A DNA stretch of 5,699 bases from Betaproteobacteria bacterium (GCA_005881355.1 VBDM01000235.1:1-5699), one strand, 5' to 3'. Positions 1-5,699 are shown, counted from the stretch's first letter. Notes: generated by a model from the letters alone, not told the origin. Translations and numbers: made by a program.

Positions 1-728
1 CAATCGAGCGCGAGCGCGACATTCGTGCCGGCGTGATACCCTGCGCGGTCGATCGCCTCGAGCACCAGCTGCAGGGCCGCTTCGTTGCTCGGGAGGTTCG
101 GGGCGAATCCGCCCTCGTCGCCGACGGTCGTCGAAAGGCGCTTGCTCTCGAGAAGGCCCTTGAGAGCGTGAAACACCTCGGCGCCGCAGCGCAGGGCCTC
201 GCGAAAGCTCGCCGCGCCGACCGGCACGATCATGAACTCCTGGATGTCGAGATTGTTGCTCGCATGCGCGCCGCCGTTGATCACGTTCATCATCGGCACC
301 GGCATCTGCATGCCCCCGGAACCGCCGAAGTAGCGGTACAGCGGCAGGCCCGACTCCTCGGCCGCGGCCTTAGCCACCGCCATGGAGACCGCGAGAATCG
401 CGTTCGCGCCGAGCCGCGATTTGTTTTCGGTTCCATCGAGCTCGATGAGCGTCTTGTCGATGAAGCTCTGCTCCTGCGCGTCCAGGCCCATGATCGCTTC
501 GGAGATCTCGGTGTTGACGTGCTCGACCGCCTTAAGCACGCCCTTGCCGGCGTAGCGAGCCTTGTCTTTGTCGCGGAGCTCCAACGCTTCGCGGCTGCCC
601 GTGGAGGCCCCCGAGGGCACGGCGGCGCGGCCCATCACCCCGGATTCGATCAGCACGTCCGCTTCCACGGTCGGGTTGCCCCGCGAGTCGAGAATCTCCC
701 TTGCGACGACATCGACGATCGAGCTCAT
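1..728 (-). CDS. eno: Enolase (phosphopyruvate hydratase), N-terminal part; gene runs off the left edge
   Basis: Cytosolic glycolytic enzyme that interconverts 2-phosphoglycerate and phosphoenolpyruvate, needing Mg2+. The visible 242 codons (of about 430 usual for the family) start at ATG 728-726 and read MSSIVDVVAREILDSRGNP, the classic enolase N-terminus. The mobile active-site loop PSGASTG lies near residues 38-44. LGANAILAVSMA (about 106-117) and NVINGGAHASNNLDIQEF (148-165) follow. E164 and E205 (in VGDEGGF) match the E. coli catalytic-site glutamates E168 and E209, and D242 at the cut edge matches a Mg2+-binding aspartate. The C-terminal barrel, including the catalytic lysine, lies outside the window. 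The start abuts the kdsA stop (TAA then ATG, no gap), with a modest AAGGGCGGA ribosome-binding stretch inside the end of kdsA, so it is very likely co-transcribed and coupled to kdsA. Identification is near certain; whether the gene is complete beyond the edge is unseen. Confidence 0.98.
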   Translation of the reverse strand, partial: MSSIVDVVAREILDSRGNPTVEADVLIESGVMGRAAVPSGASTGSREALELRDKDKARYAGKGVLKAVEHVNTEISEAIMGLDAQEQSFIDKTLIELDGTENKSRLGANAILAVSMAVAKAAAEESGLPLYRYFGGSGGMQMPVPMMNVINGGAHASNNLDIQEFMIVPVGAASFREALRCGAEVFHALKGLLESKRLSTTVGDEGGFAPNLPSNEAALQLVLEAIDRAGYHAGTNVALALD

Positions 729-1586
729 TTATCCGCCCTTGTTGTGCGCTTTCAGTTTCTGCTCGGCAAATCCCCGCTGCTTGACGAGCGCATCGAGCGC
801 CTTGAGCGTCTGCAGCAGTTCCTTCATCCTCTCGAGCGGCCAGGCGTTCGGGCCGTCCGACATGGCCCTGTCCGGATCGGGGTGTGTCTCCATGAACAGG
901 CCCGCGATGCCACTCGCGACCGCCGCCCGGGCAAGCACCGGAACGAACTCGCGCTGGCCGCCCGAGGATGTCCACTGCCCGCCGGGGAGCTGCACCGAAT
1001 GGGTGGCGTCGAACACTACCGGACACCCGGTCTCGCGCATGATCGCGAGCGAGCGCATATCGGAGACGAGGTTGTTGTAGCCGAACGAGGCGCCGCGCTC
1101 GCACACGAGGATGTTGTCGGCTCCGCTCGCCTCGCGCGCCTTCTCCACGACGTTCTTCATTTCCGCAGGCGACAGAAACTGGCCCTTCTTTATGTTGACC
1201 GGCCTTCCCGCGGCGGCGACGGCATGGATGAAATCGGTCTGGCGGCAAAGAAAAGCCGGGGTCTGCAACACGTCGACCGCGCTTGCGACTTCGGCGACGT
1301 CTTCCTTATCGTGGACGTCGGTCAGCACCGGCACGCCGACTTTCCTTTTCACTTCGCCGAGGATCTCGAGGCCCTTGTCCATGCCCAGCCCGCGGAAAGA
1401 TTTCCCCGAGCTGCGGTTCGCCTTGTCGTAGGACGACTTGTAGATGAACGGAACGCCCGCGTCGCTGCAGATTTCCTTGAGAACGCCCGCCGTATCGAGG
1501 GCAAGCTGGCGCGATTCGACGACGCAGGGGCCGGCGATCAGAAACAGGGGCTTGTCGAGGCCGGCCTCAAATCCGCAAAGCTTCAT
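729..1586 (-). CDS. kdsA: 3-deoxy-D-manno-octulosonate 8-phosphate synthase (Kdo-8-P synthase), metal-dependent class
   Basis: Cytosolic enzyme that condenses phosphoenolpyruvate with arabinose 5-phosphate to Kdo-8-phosphate, the first committed step to the Kdo of lipopolysaccharide. It has 285 residues, close to the E. coli 284. The start MKLCGFEAGL at ATG 1586-1584 was chosen because the family begins there; an upstream in-frame ATG at 1745 would add 53 unrelated residues from inside pyrG. Motifs: IAGPCVVES (17-25), YKSSYDKANRSS (49-60), LTDVHD (88-93), CERGASFGY (162-170), DATHSVQLPGG (193-203), METHPDPDR (232-240). C21, H196, E233 and D244 match the metal ligands Cys11, His185, Glu222 and Asp233 of the Aquifex enzyme, whereas E. 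coli-type enzymes have Asn in place of the cysteine. The start overlaps the pyrG stop as ATGA and no strong Shine-Dalgarno is visible, so translation probably restarts from pyrG. Oddity: W205 in the active-site loop where glycine is usual. Confidence 0.97.
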   Translation of the reverse strand: MKLCGFEAGLDKPLFLIAGPCVVESRQLALDTAGVLKEICSDAGVPFIYKSSYDKANRSSGKSFRGLGMDKGLEILGEVKRKVGVPVLTDVHDKEDVAEVASAVDVLQTPAFLCRQTDFIHAVAAAGRPVNIKKGQFLSPAEMKNVVEKAREASGADNILVCERGASFGYNNLVSDMRSLAIMRETGCPVVFDATHSVQLPGGQWTSSGGQREFVPVLARAAVASGIAGLFMETHPDPDRAMSDGPNAWPLERMKELLQTLKALDALVKQRGFAEQKLKAHNKGG

Positions 1587-3235
1587 GCCGCGATGGCAGT
1601 TTTCGTCTTGCCGGCCTGGTATTGCAGGGCGGCTTCGACGAAGGCCGTGAAAAGCGGATGGCCGGCGCGCGGCGTCGACGTAAACTCGGGGTGGAACTGG
1701 CAGCCGATCAGCCAGGGATGGGAAGGCAGCTCGATCATTTCGCACAGCTGCTCGCGCTGGGTGACTCCGGATACGCGCAGGCCCTTGTCCTTGAGCCGCT
1801 GCATGTACTGGTTATTGACTTCGTAGCGGTGGCGGTGGCGTTCGTTGATCACCTCCGCGCCGTAGACTTTGCGCGCGACGCTCCCGGATTCGAGCGCGGC
1901 GCCCTGAGCGCCCAGGCGCATCGTGCCGCCCAGATTGGATTTTTCGTCGCGGCGCTCGATGCGGCCGTCGCGGTCCTGCCATTCGGCCACGAGCGCGATC
2001 ACCGGATGCGGCGTATCGCGGTCGAACTCGGTCGAGTTGGCGCCCGCGAGGCCGACGACGTTGCGCGCGAACTCGATCACCGCGAGCTGCATGCGCAGGC
2101 AGATTCCCAGATACGGCACCTTGTTCTCGCGCGCGTATTGGATCGCTTTCATCATCCCCTCGACTCCGCGTTTGCCGAATCCGCCGGGCACGAGCACCGC
2201 GTCCACGCCTTTCAGGAGCGCGCCGATGCCTTCCTTCTCGATCGTCTCCGCATCGACGTAACGGATGTTGACTTTGCTGCGCGCATGGATTCCCGCGTGG
2301 ACCAGCGCTTCGTTGAGGGACTTGTAGGAGTCGGTCAGATCGACGTACTTGCCGACCATGGCGATGGTGATCTCGCGCTGCGGATGCTCGAGCGCTTCGA
2401 CCAGCTTCTTCCAGGCCCTGAGATCGGCGGGCTTGGCGATGATGGCGAGCTTGTGGCAGACGATCTCGTCGAGCATCTGCTGGTGCAGCATCCAGGGAAT
2501 CCTGTAGATCGAATCCGCGTCCCACACCGAGATCACGGCGTTCGCCTGGACGTTGGTGAACAGCGCGATCTTCTTCTTCTCCTCGTCGGGGATCGGCCGG
2601 TCGGAGCGGCACAGCAGCGCATCGGGCTGGATCCCGATCCCGCGCAGCTCCTTCACCGAGTGCTGCGTGGGCTTGGTCTTGATCTCGCCCGCGCTCTTGA
2701 TGAAAGGCACGAGCGTCAGATGGACGTAGCAGGTGTTGTGCGCGCCCAGCTCCAGGCCCATCTGCCGCACCGCTTCGAGGAACGGCAGCGACTCGATGTC
2801 GCCCACGGTGCCGCCGATCTCGACGATCGCCACTTCCGCGTCGCCCGCGCCGCGCGCGATGTACGATTTGATTTCGTCGGTGACGTGCGGGATCACCTGC
2901 ACCGTGCGTCCGAGGTAGTCCCCGCGGCGTTCCTTCCTGATCACCGAGTCGTAGATCTGGCCGGTGGTGAAATTGTTGTTCCGGTGCATCCTCGCCGACT
3001 GGAAGCGCTCGTAGTGGCCGAGGTCGAGGTCGGTCTCGGCGCCATCCTCGGTGACGAACACCTCCCCGTGCTGGAAAGGGCTCATCGTGCCGGGATCGAC
3101 GTTGATGTACGGGTCGAGCTTGAGGAGAGTGACCTTGATGCCGCGCGATTCGAGGATCGCGGCGAGGGAGGCGGCGGCTATCCCCTTCCCCAGAGAGGAA
3201 ACCACTCCGCCCGACACGAACACATACTTGGCCAT
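1583..3235 (-). CDS. pyrG: CTP synthase (glutamine-hydrolysing)
   Basis: Cytosolic enzyme making CTP from UTP, ATP and glutamine, the last step of pyrimidine nucleotide synthesis. It has 550 residues (E. coli 545). N-terminal synthetase domain: SGGVVSSLGKG nucleotide loop (8-18), KLDPYINVDPGTMSPFQHGE (39-58), EIGGTVGDIES (139-149), KTKPTQHSVKELRGIG (186-201). C-terminal class I glutamine amidotransferase domain from about residue 290: oxyanion-hole GGFG (351-354), nucleophile C379, and H515/E517 in QFHPEF, with the same numbers as E. coli. Oddity: the nucleophile turn reads GICLRMQ with Arg381 (codon 2095-2093, CGC), where the family has Gly; other key residues are intact. The start is fixed by an in-frame TAG directly before the ATG. 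The only Shine-Dalgarno-like stretch (GGCGG, 7 nt upstream) lies in an inverted repeat. The last bases overlap kdsA by 4 nt. It is first of the tight pyrG-kdsA-eno group and lies 63 bp after the acetoacetyl-CoA synthetase gene. Confidence 0.98.
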   Translation of the reverse strand: MAKYVFVSGGVVSSLGKGIAAASLAAILESRGIKVTLLKLDPYINVDPGTMSPFQHGEVFVTEDGAETDLDLGHYERFQSARMHRNNNFTTGQIYDSVIRKERRGDYLGRTVQVIPHVTDEIKSYIARGAGDAEVAIVEIGGTVGDIESLPFLEAVRQMGLELGAHNTCYVHLTLVPFIKSAGEIKTKPTQHSVKELRGIGIQPDALLCRSDRPIPDEEKKKIALFTNVQANAVISVWDADSIYRIPWMLHQQMLDEIVCHKLAIIAKPADLRAWKKLVEALEHPQREITIAMVGKYVDLTDSYKSLNEALVHAGIHARSKVNIRYVDAETIEKEGIGALLKGVDAVLVPGGFGKRGVEGMMKAIQYARENKVPYLGICLRMQLAVIEFARNVVGLAGANSTEFDRDTPHPVIALVAEWQDRDGRIERRDEKSNLGGTMRLGAQGAALESGSVARKVYGAEVINERHRHRYEVNNQYMQRLKDKGLRVSGVTQREQLCEMIELPSHPWLIGCQFHPEFTSTPRAGHPLFTAFVEAALQYQAGKTKTAIAA

Positions 3236-3240
3236 CTAAG

Positions 3241-3273
3241 AACCGCCGCGCTCAAACCCGTTTCGCGGCGGTT
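3241..3273 (-). promoter_or_regulatory. 10-bp GC-rich hairpin covering the pyrG ribosome binding site (attenuator-like or weak terminator)
   Basis: Perfect inverted repeat AACCGCCGCG (3241-3250) and CGCGGCGGTT (3264-3273) around a 13-nt loop. In the leftward transcript the downstream arm carries GGCGG, the only Shine-Dalgarno-like stretch for pyrG, ending 7 nt before its ATG, so the folded stem would hide it. Read as a terminator for the upstream acetoacetyl-CoA synthetase gene, the stem is followed by TTCTTAG, a poor U-tract that runs into the pyrG start codon. The repeat is seen directly; its role as translational block, attenuator or weak terminator is inference. Confidence 0.5.
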
Positions 3274-3277
3274 TGAG
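3251..3277 (-). repeat. 8-bp inverted repeat able to compete or pseudoknot with the pyrG leader hairpin
   Basis: CTCAAACC (3251-3258) and GGTTTGAG (3270-3277) are perfect reverse complements with an 11-nt loop. One arm lies in the loop of the 10-bp hairpin at 3241-3273 and the other overlaps that hairpin's arm at 3270-3273. Full pairing of both is impossible, so they are alternatives, or partners in a pseudoknot if the 8-bp stem is shortened. In the leftward transcript this stem can form before the ribosome-site arm is made. The complementarity is certain; function is unproven. Confidence 0.45.
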
Positions 3278-3296
3278 GGCGACCCCAGTTTCGCCC
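3277..3296 (-). repeat. Small 6-bp hairpin just after the acetoacetyl-CoA synthetase stop codon
   Basis: GGGCGA (3277-3282) and TCGCCC (3291-3296) pair across an 8-nt loop, 2 nt after the TAG stop at 3301-3299. There is no U-tract after it on either strand, so it is not a convincing intrinsic terminator. It may be an end-of-message stabilising stem, or chance in GC-rich DNA. Confidence 0.25.
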
Positions 3297-3298
3297 GG

Positions 3299-5266
3299 CT
3301 AATTCAGCAGCTCCGGGCGGTTCCTGAAATGCTCGAGCGCCTCGGGATTGGCGAGCGCCTCGAGGTTCTTCACCGGCCGCCCATGCACGACGTCGCGCAC
3401 GGCGAGCTCGTCGATCTTGTTCGACTTGGTGCGCGGGATGTCTGGCACCTGCAGGACTTTCGCCGGCACGTGCCGCGGGGTGGTGTTCGTGCGAATCCGG
3501 TCCTTGATCTTTGCGACGAGCGCGTCATCGAGCGCGAGCCCCTCGCGAAGCTTGACGAAGAGCACCATCCGCACGTCGCCGATCTCCCCCGGAGGCCAGG
3601 TCTGGCCGACGGCGAGCGACTCCACCACTTCGTCCAGCCGCTCCACCTGCCGGTAGATCTCGGCGGTGCCGATGCGCACGCCGCCCGGATTGAGCACCGC
3701 GTCCGACCTGCCGTAGATGACCACGCCTTCGTGCGCGGTGATTTCGCACCAGTCCCCGTGGGTCCAGACGCCGGGATAGCGCTCGAAATAGGCGGCGCGA
3801 TATCTCTTCCCGCCGGGGTCGTTCCAGAAGCCGATCGGCATCGACGGGAACGGCCGCGTGCAGACGAGCTCACCCTTGCGCCCCTTCACCGAGCGGCCCT
3901 CTTCGTCGAACACTTCGACTTTCAGGCCGAGCGCCTCGCACTGGATCTCGCCGCGCCACACCGGCAGGATGGGATTGCCGAGCACGAAGCAGCCGCAGAT
4001 GTCGGTGCCGCCCGAGATCGACGAGAGGCATACGTCGCGCTTGATCGCCCTATATACGTAGTCGAAACCTTCGGGCGCGAGCGGCGATCCCGTGGACAGC
4101 ACGGTGCGCAGGTGCTCGAGCTTGTGCGTCTTCGAGGGCGTGACGCCCGCCTTGGCGCTCGCGTCGAGGAATTTCGCCGAGGTGCCGAGGTGCGTGACGC
4201 CTTCGGCGTCGGCAAGATCGAAGAGGATTCCGCCGTTTCCCAAGAAAGGCGAGCCGTCGTAGAGCAGCAAGGTCGCCCCCGAGGCAAGCCCCGACATCAG
4301 CCAGTTCCACATCATCCAGCCGAGCGTCGTGAAGTAGAAGAGCCGGTCGCCGGCCTGGATGTCGCAGTGCAGCTGCTGCTCGCAGAGGTGCTTGAGCAGC
4401 GTTCCGCCCTGTCCGTGCACGATGCACTTCGGCGCGCCGGTCGTGCCCGAGGAAAAGAGGATGTACAGCGGATGGTCGAAGGGCAGCTGCTCGAAGCGGA
4501 TATCTCCGCCCGGCTGCCCGGCGATGAATTCATCCAGGCGTTGCGCGCCCGCGACGGCCGACACATCGGGCCTCTCGCTTACGTAAGGCACGACGACGAC
4601 GCGCTTGAGGCTCGGGAGCCGCGCGGCGATATCCCGCACCCGGTCGAGCGAGCCCACGACCTTGCCGTTGTAGAAATACCCGTCCGCGGCGAAGAGCACG
4701 ACCGGGCCGATCTGGCCGAAGCGGTCGAGCACGCCCTGCACGCCGAAATCGGGCGAGGACGTGGACAGGATCGCGCCCACGCTCGAGACCGCGAGCATCA
4801 CCGCCGCCGCCTCGGGCATGTTGGGGAGATAGGCGGCGACGCGGTCGCCGGGCTTCACGCCCAGAGCGCGCAGCGCTTGCGCCGTGCGCGACACGAGATC
4901 GTACAGCTCGCGGTACGTCAGGCGTCGCTTCACGCGGTCCTCACCCCAGAACACCATCGCGGTGGCGGCGTCGCGCCGGCGCAACAGATTCTCGGCGAAG
5001 TTGAGTCGCGCGTCGGGAAACCACTTCGCCCCGGGCATCCGGTCGCCGTCCATGAGCACGCGCTCCCCCTTGCGGCTCGCGCGCACGCCGGCGAATCTCC
5101 ACAGCGACTCCCAGAACTGCTCAGGCCGGTCCGTCGTCCAGCGGTAGAAATCCCGGTAGGTGTTGATGCCGAGCTTCCAGTCGCGGATCGCCTGGCGCGC
5201 GAAGCGCGTGAGGTTCGCCTCCTCGATGCGCTCCTCGTTCGGCTGCCAGAGCGGCCTTTCGGCCAT
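3299..5266 (-). CDS. aacS: Acetoacetyl-CoA synthetase (acetoacetate-CoA ligase)
   Basis: Adenylate-forming ligase that activates acetoacetate to acetoacetyl-CoA with ATP and CoA, feeding ketone-body use or polyhydroxybutyrate turnover in the cytosol. It has 655 residues, the usual size. The start MAERPLWQPN at 5266 has a perfect AGGAGGT 5 nt upstream; an in-frame ATG at 5347 would add 27 unlike residues and lacks this support. Motifs: SSGTTGAPK phosphate loop (272-280); GWMMWNWLMSGLASGATLLL (316-335), typical of acetoacetyl- rather than acetyl-CoA synthetases; SGGTDI (418-423); WTHGDW (501-506); YGRSDAVLNPGGVRIG (518-533) hinge region; IPRTKSNKIDELAVR (610-624), whose K617 is the expected catalytic lysine; and the family tail PVKNLEALANPEALE (631-645). 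The A10 motif has SNK where SGK or NGK is common. Divergent from the ETF-QO gene; same strand as pyrG, 63 bp upstream of it. A related short-chain acyl substrate cannot be excluded. Confidence 0.93.
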   Translation of the reverse strand: MAERPLWQPNEERIEEANLTRFARQAIRDWKLGINTYRDFYRWTTDRPEQFWESLWRFAGVRASRKGERVLMDGDRMPGAKWFPDARLNFAENLLRRRDAATAMVFWGEDRVKRRLTYRELYDLVSRTAQALRALGVKPGDRVAAYLPNMPEAAAVMLAVSSVGAILSTSSPDFGVQGVLDRFGQIGPVVLFAADGYFYNGKVVGSLDRVRDIAARLPSLKRVVVVPYVSERPDVSAVAGAQRLDEFIAGQPGGDIRFEQLPFDHPLYILFSSGTTGAPKCIVHGQGGTLLKHLCEQQLHCDIQAGDRLFYFTTLGWMMWNWLMSGLASGATLLLYDGSPFLGNGGILFDLADAEGVTHLGTSAKFLDASAKAGVTPSKTHKLEHLRTVLSTGSPLAPEGFDYVYRAIKRDVCLSSISGGTDICGCFVLGNPILPVWRGEIQCEALGLKVEVFDEEGRSVKGRKGELVCTRPFPSMPIGFWNDPGGKRYRAAYFERYPGVWTHGDWCEITAHEGVVIYGRSDAVLNPGGVRIGTAEIYRQVERLDEVVESLAVGQTWPPGEIGDVRMVLFVKLREGLALDDALVAKIKDRIRTNTTPRHVPAKVLQVPDIPRTKSNKIDELAVRDVVHGRPVKNLEALANPEALEHFRNRPELLN

Positions 5267-5271
5267 TTGCG

Positions 5272-5278
5272 ACCTCCT
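5272..5278 (-). promoter_or_regulatory. Strong Shine-Dalgarno site of the acetoacetyl-CoA synthetase gene
   Basis: On the minus strand AGGAGGT sits 5 nt before ATG 5266-5264. It is complementary to the 16S rRNA tail over seven bases and decides the start codon in favour of MAERPL over the upstream in-frame ATGs at 5347 and 5296. Confidence 0.85.
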
Positions 5279-5294
5279 CTCCCGGGACTCCGAC

Positions 5295-5302
5295 ATTATA
5301 AT
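5295..5302. promoter_or_regulatory. Self-complementary -10-like box ATTATAAT between divergent genes
   Basis: ATTATAAT is its own reverse complement, so it presents a consensus TATAAT on both strands: 5297-5302 rightward and 5300-5295 leftward. It lies in the 74-bp gap between the divergent acetoacetyl-CoA synthetase and ETF-QO starts. Expected leaders would be roughly 20 nt (left) and 30 nt (right), each including the visible ribosome site. No -35 element resembling TTGACA stands 15-19 bp away on either side and there is no extended -10 TG, so an activator may be needed, or the box may not be the true promoter. Confidence 0.45.
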
Positions 5303-5330
5303 TTGAGGCGCATCGCGCTCGATACGCAAC

Positions 5331-5335
5331 GGGAG
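5331..5335 (+). promoter_or_regulatory. Shine-Dalgarno site of the ETF-QO gene
   Basis: GGGAG lies 5 nt before ATG 5341-5343. It supports this start over the second in-frame ATG at 5356, which has no comparable site. Confidence 0.7.
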
Positions 5336-5340
5336 AAACC

Positions 5341-5699
5341 ATGGCACGCGATTCGATGCAGTACCACGTGGTCGTGGTCGGCGGCGGGCCGGCGGGACTT
5401 GCCGCGGCGATCCGGCTGAAGCAGCTCGCCGGGGAAAACGCAGCCGAGCTCGGCGTGTGCGTCATCGAGAAAGGCTCGGAGATCGGGGCGCATATTCTCT
5501 CGGGCGCGGTGATGGACCCCCGCGCGCTCGACGAACTCTTCCCGGACTGGAAGGAACTCGGCGCCCCGCTCAAAACGCCCGCCAGCGAGGACCGGTTTTT
5601 GTTTCTCACCGAATCCGGCTCGTTCAAGGTGCCGGACTTTCTGCTGCCGGAGTGTTTCAGGAACCACGGTAATTACGTGATCAGCCTCGGCAACCTGTG
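5341..5699 (+). CDS. Electron transfer flavoprotein-ubiquinone oxidoreductase (ETF-QO), N-terminal part; runs off the right edge
   Basis: Membrane-associated FAD and 4Fe-4S enzyme that takes electrons from reduced electron transfer flavoprotein, loaded by acyl-CoA and other dehydrogenases, and passes them to quinone; orthologue of human ETFDH. The 119 visible codons (of roughly 550 usual) hold an N-terminal FAD-binding fold: strand YHVVVV, then GGGPAG (14-19), and VIEKG (41-45), whose E43 should bind the FAD ribose. GAHILSGAVMDPRALDELFP (49-68) is characteristic of ETF-QO and differs from the related FixC. There is no signal peptide. The quinone-binding and iron-sulfur regions lie outside the window. 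Translated directly from 5341, open to the edge. It is divergent from acetoacetyl-CoA synthetase with a 74-bp gap; both fit fatty-acid, branched-chain amino acid or ketone-body catabolism, so shared control is plausible but inferred. Confidence 0.95.
   Translation, partial: MARDSMQYHVVVVGGGPAGLAAAIRLKQLAGENAAELGVCVIEKGSEIGAHILSGAVMDPRALDELFPDWKELGAPLKTPASEDRFLFLTESGSFKVPDFLLPECFRNHGNYVISLGNL

Noticed and set aside
1587..1745. N-terminal extension of KdsA by 53 residues from an upstream ATG
   Set aside because: The extension is out-of-frame pyrG coding sequence with no family similarity. The start at 1586 gives the family's normal length and N-terminus.
33..1826. A 597-codon open frame on the plus strand opposite eno, kdsA and the end of pyrG
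   Set aside because: Same explanation: it is in register with eno and kdsA codons, and the sense genes are clearly identified enzymes with intact motifs.
4050..4061. A/T-rich TATATACGTA stretch inside the acetoacetyl-CoA synthetase gene as a possible internal promoter
   Set aside because: It is explained by the coding run Tyr-Val-Tyr-Arg, has no partner -35, and leads nowhere on either strand.
5267..5347. N-terminal extension of acetoacetyl-CoA synthetase by 27 residues
   Set aside because: It would cross the intergenic region and the ETF-QO ribosome site; the perfect AGGAGGT before 5266 marks the real start.
1622..5419. A 1265-codon open frame on the plus strand spanning pyrG and the acetoacetyl-CoA synthetase gene
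   Set aside because: It is exactly in codon register with both minus-strand genes. In that register a stop appears only where they use TTA, CTA or TCA, which this GC-rich genome avoids. The translation is low-complexity in Arg, Asp, His, Leu and Ala, with no recognisable family.
1..5699. Search for a defence, mobile, toxin-antitoxin, CRISPR or otherwise novel gene system
   Set aside because: Nearly every base is covered by five recognised metabolic genes. Only 63-bp and 74-bp spacers remain, and no direct repeats, insertion-sequence ends or unexplained ORFs were seen.

Overview
The window is a GC-rich piece of a bacterial chromosome holding five protein genes. All are recognisable housekeeping or central-metabolism genes. 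Gene order pyrG-kdsA-eno, a KdsA beginning MKLCGF with an IAGPC motif, and the general look of the proteins point to a Betaproteobacterium. This placement is an inference from family knowledge; no rRNA or other marker is present. Codon use is strongly GC-biased: the four minus-strand genes contain essentially no TTA, CTA or TCA codons, which leaves very long open frames on the opposite strand that are not genes.

Layout, left to right: the N-terminal 242 codons of enolase (eno, minus, running off the left edge); kdsA (minus), whose TAA stop abuts the eno ATG with no gap; pyrG (minus), whose TGA stop overlaps the kdsA ATG as ATGA; a 63-bp spacer with overlapping inverted repeats at the pyrG ribosome binding site; an acetoacetyl-CoA synthetase gene (minus); a 74-bp divergent intergenic region with a self-complementary -10-like box; and the first 119 codons of ETF-ubiquinone oxidoreductase (plus, running off the right edge).

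The genes form two themes. PyrG makes CTP, enolase makes phosphoenolpyruvate, and KdsA joins phosphoenolpyruvate to arabinose 5-phosphate to make Kdo-8-phosphate, which after dephosphorylation is activated with CTP for lipopolysaccharide. The tightly packed, probably translationally coupled trio therefore supplies both co-substrates of Kdo synthesis as well as nucleotides and glycolysis. The right half is catabolic: acetoacetyl-CoA synthetase activates acetoacetate (ketone-body or polyhydroxybutyrate turnover), and the divergent ETF-QO passes electrons from acyl-CoA and related dehydrogenases to quinone.

I see no mobile element, CRISPR array, tRNA, rRNA or novel multi-gene system. The points most worth a second look are a Gly-to-Arg change two residues after the catalytic cysteine of CTP synthase, mutually exclusive RNA structures over the pyrG start, and the symmetric -10 box between the divergent genes.
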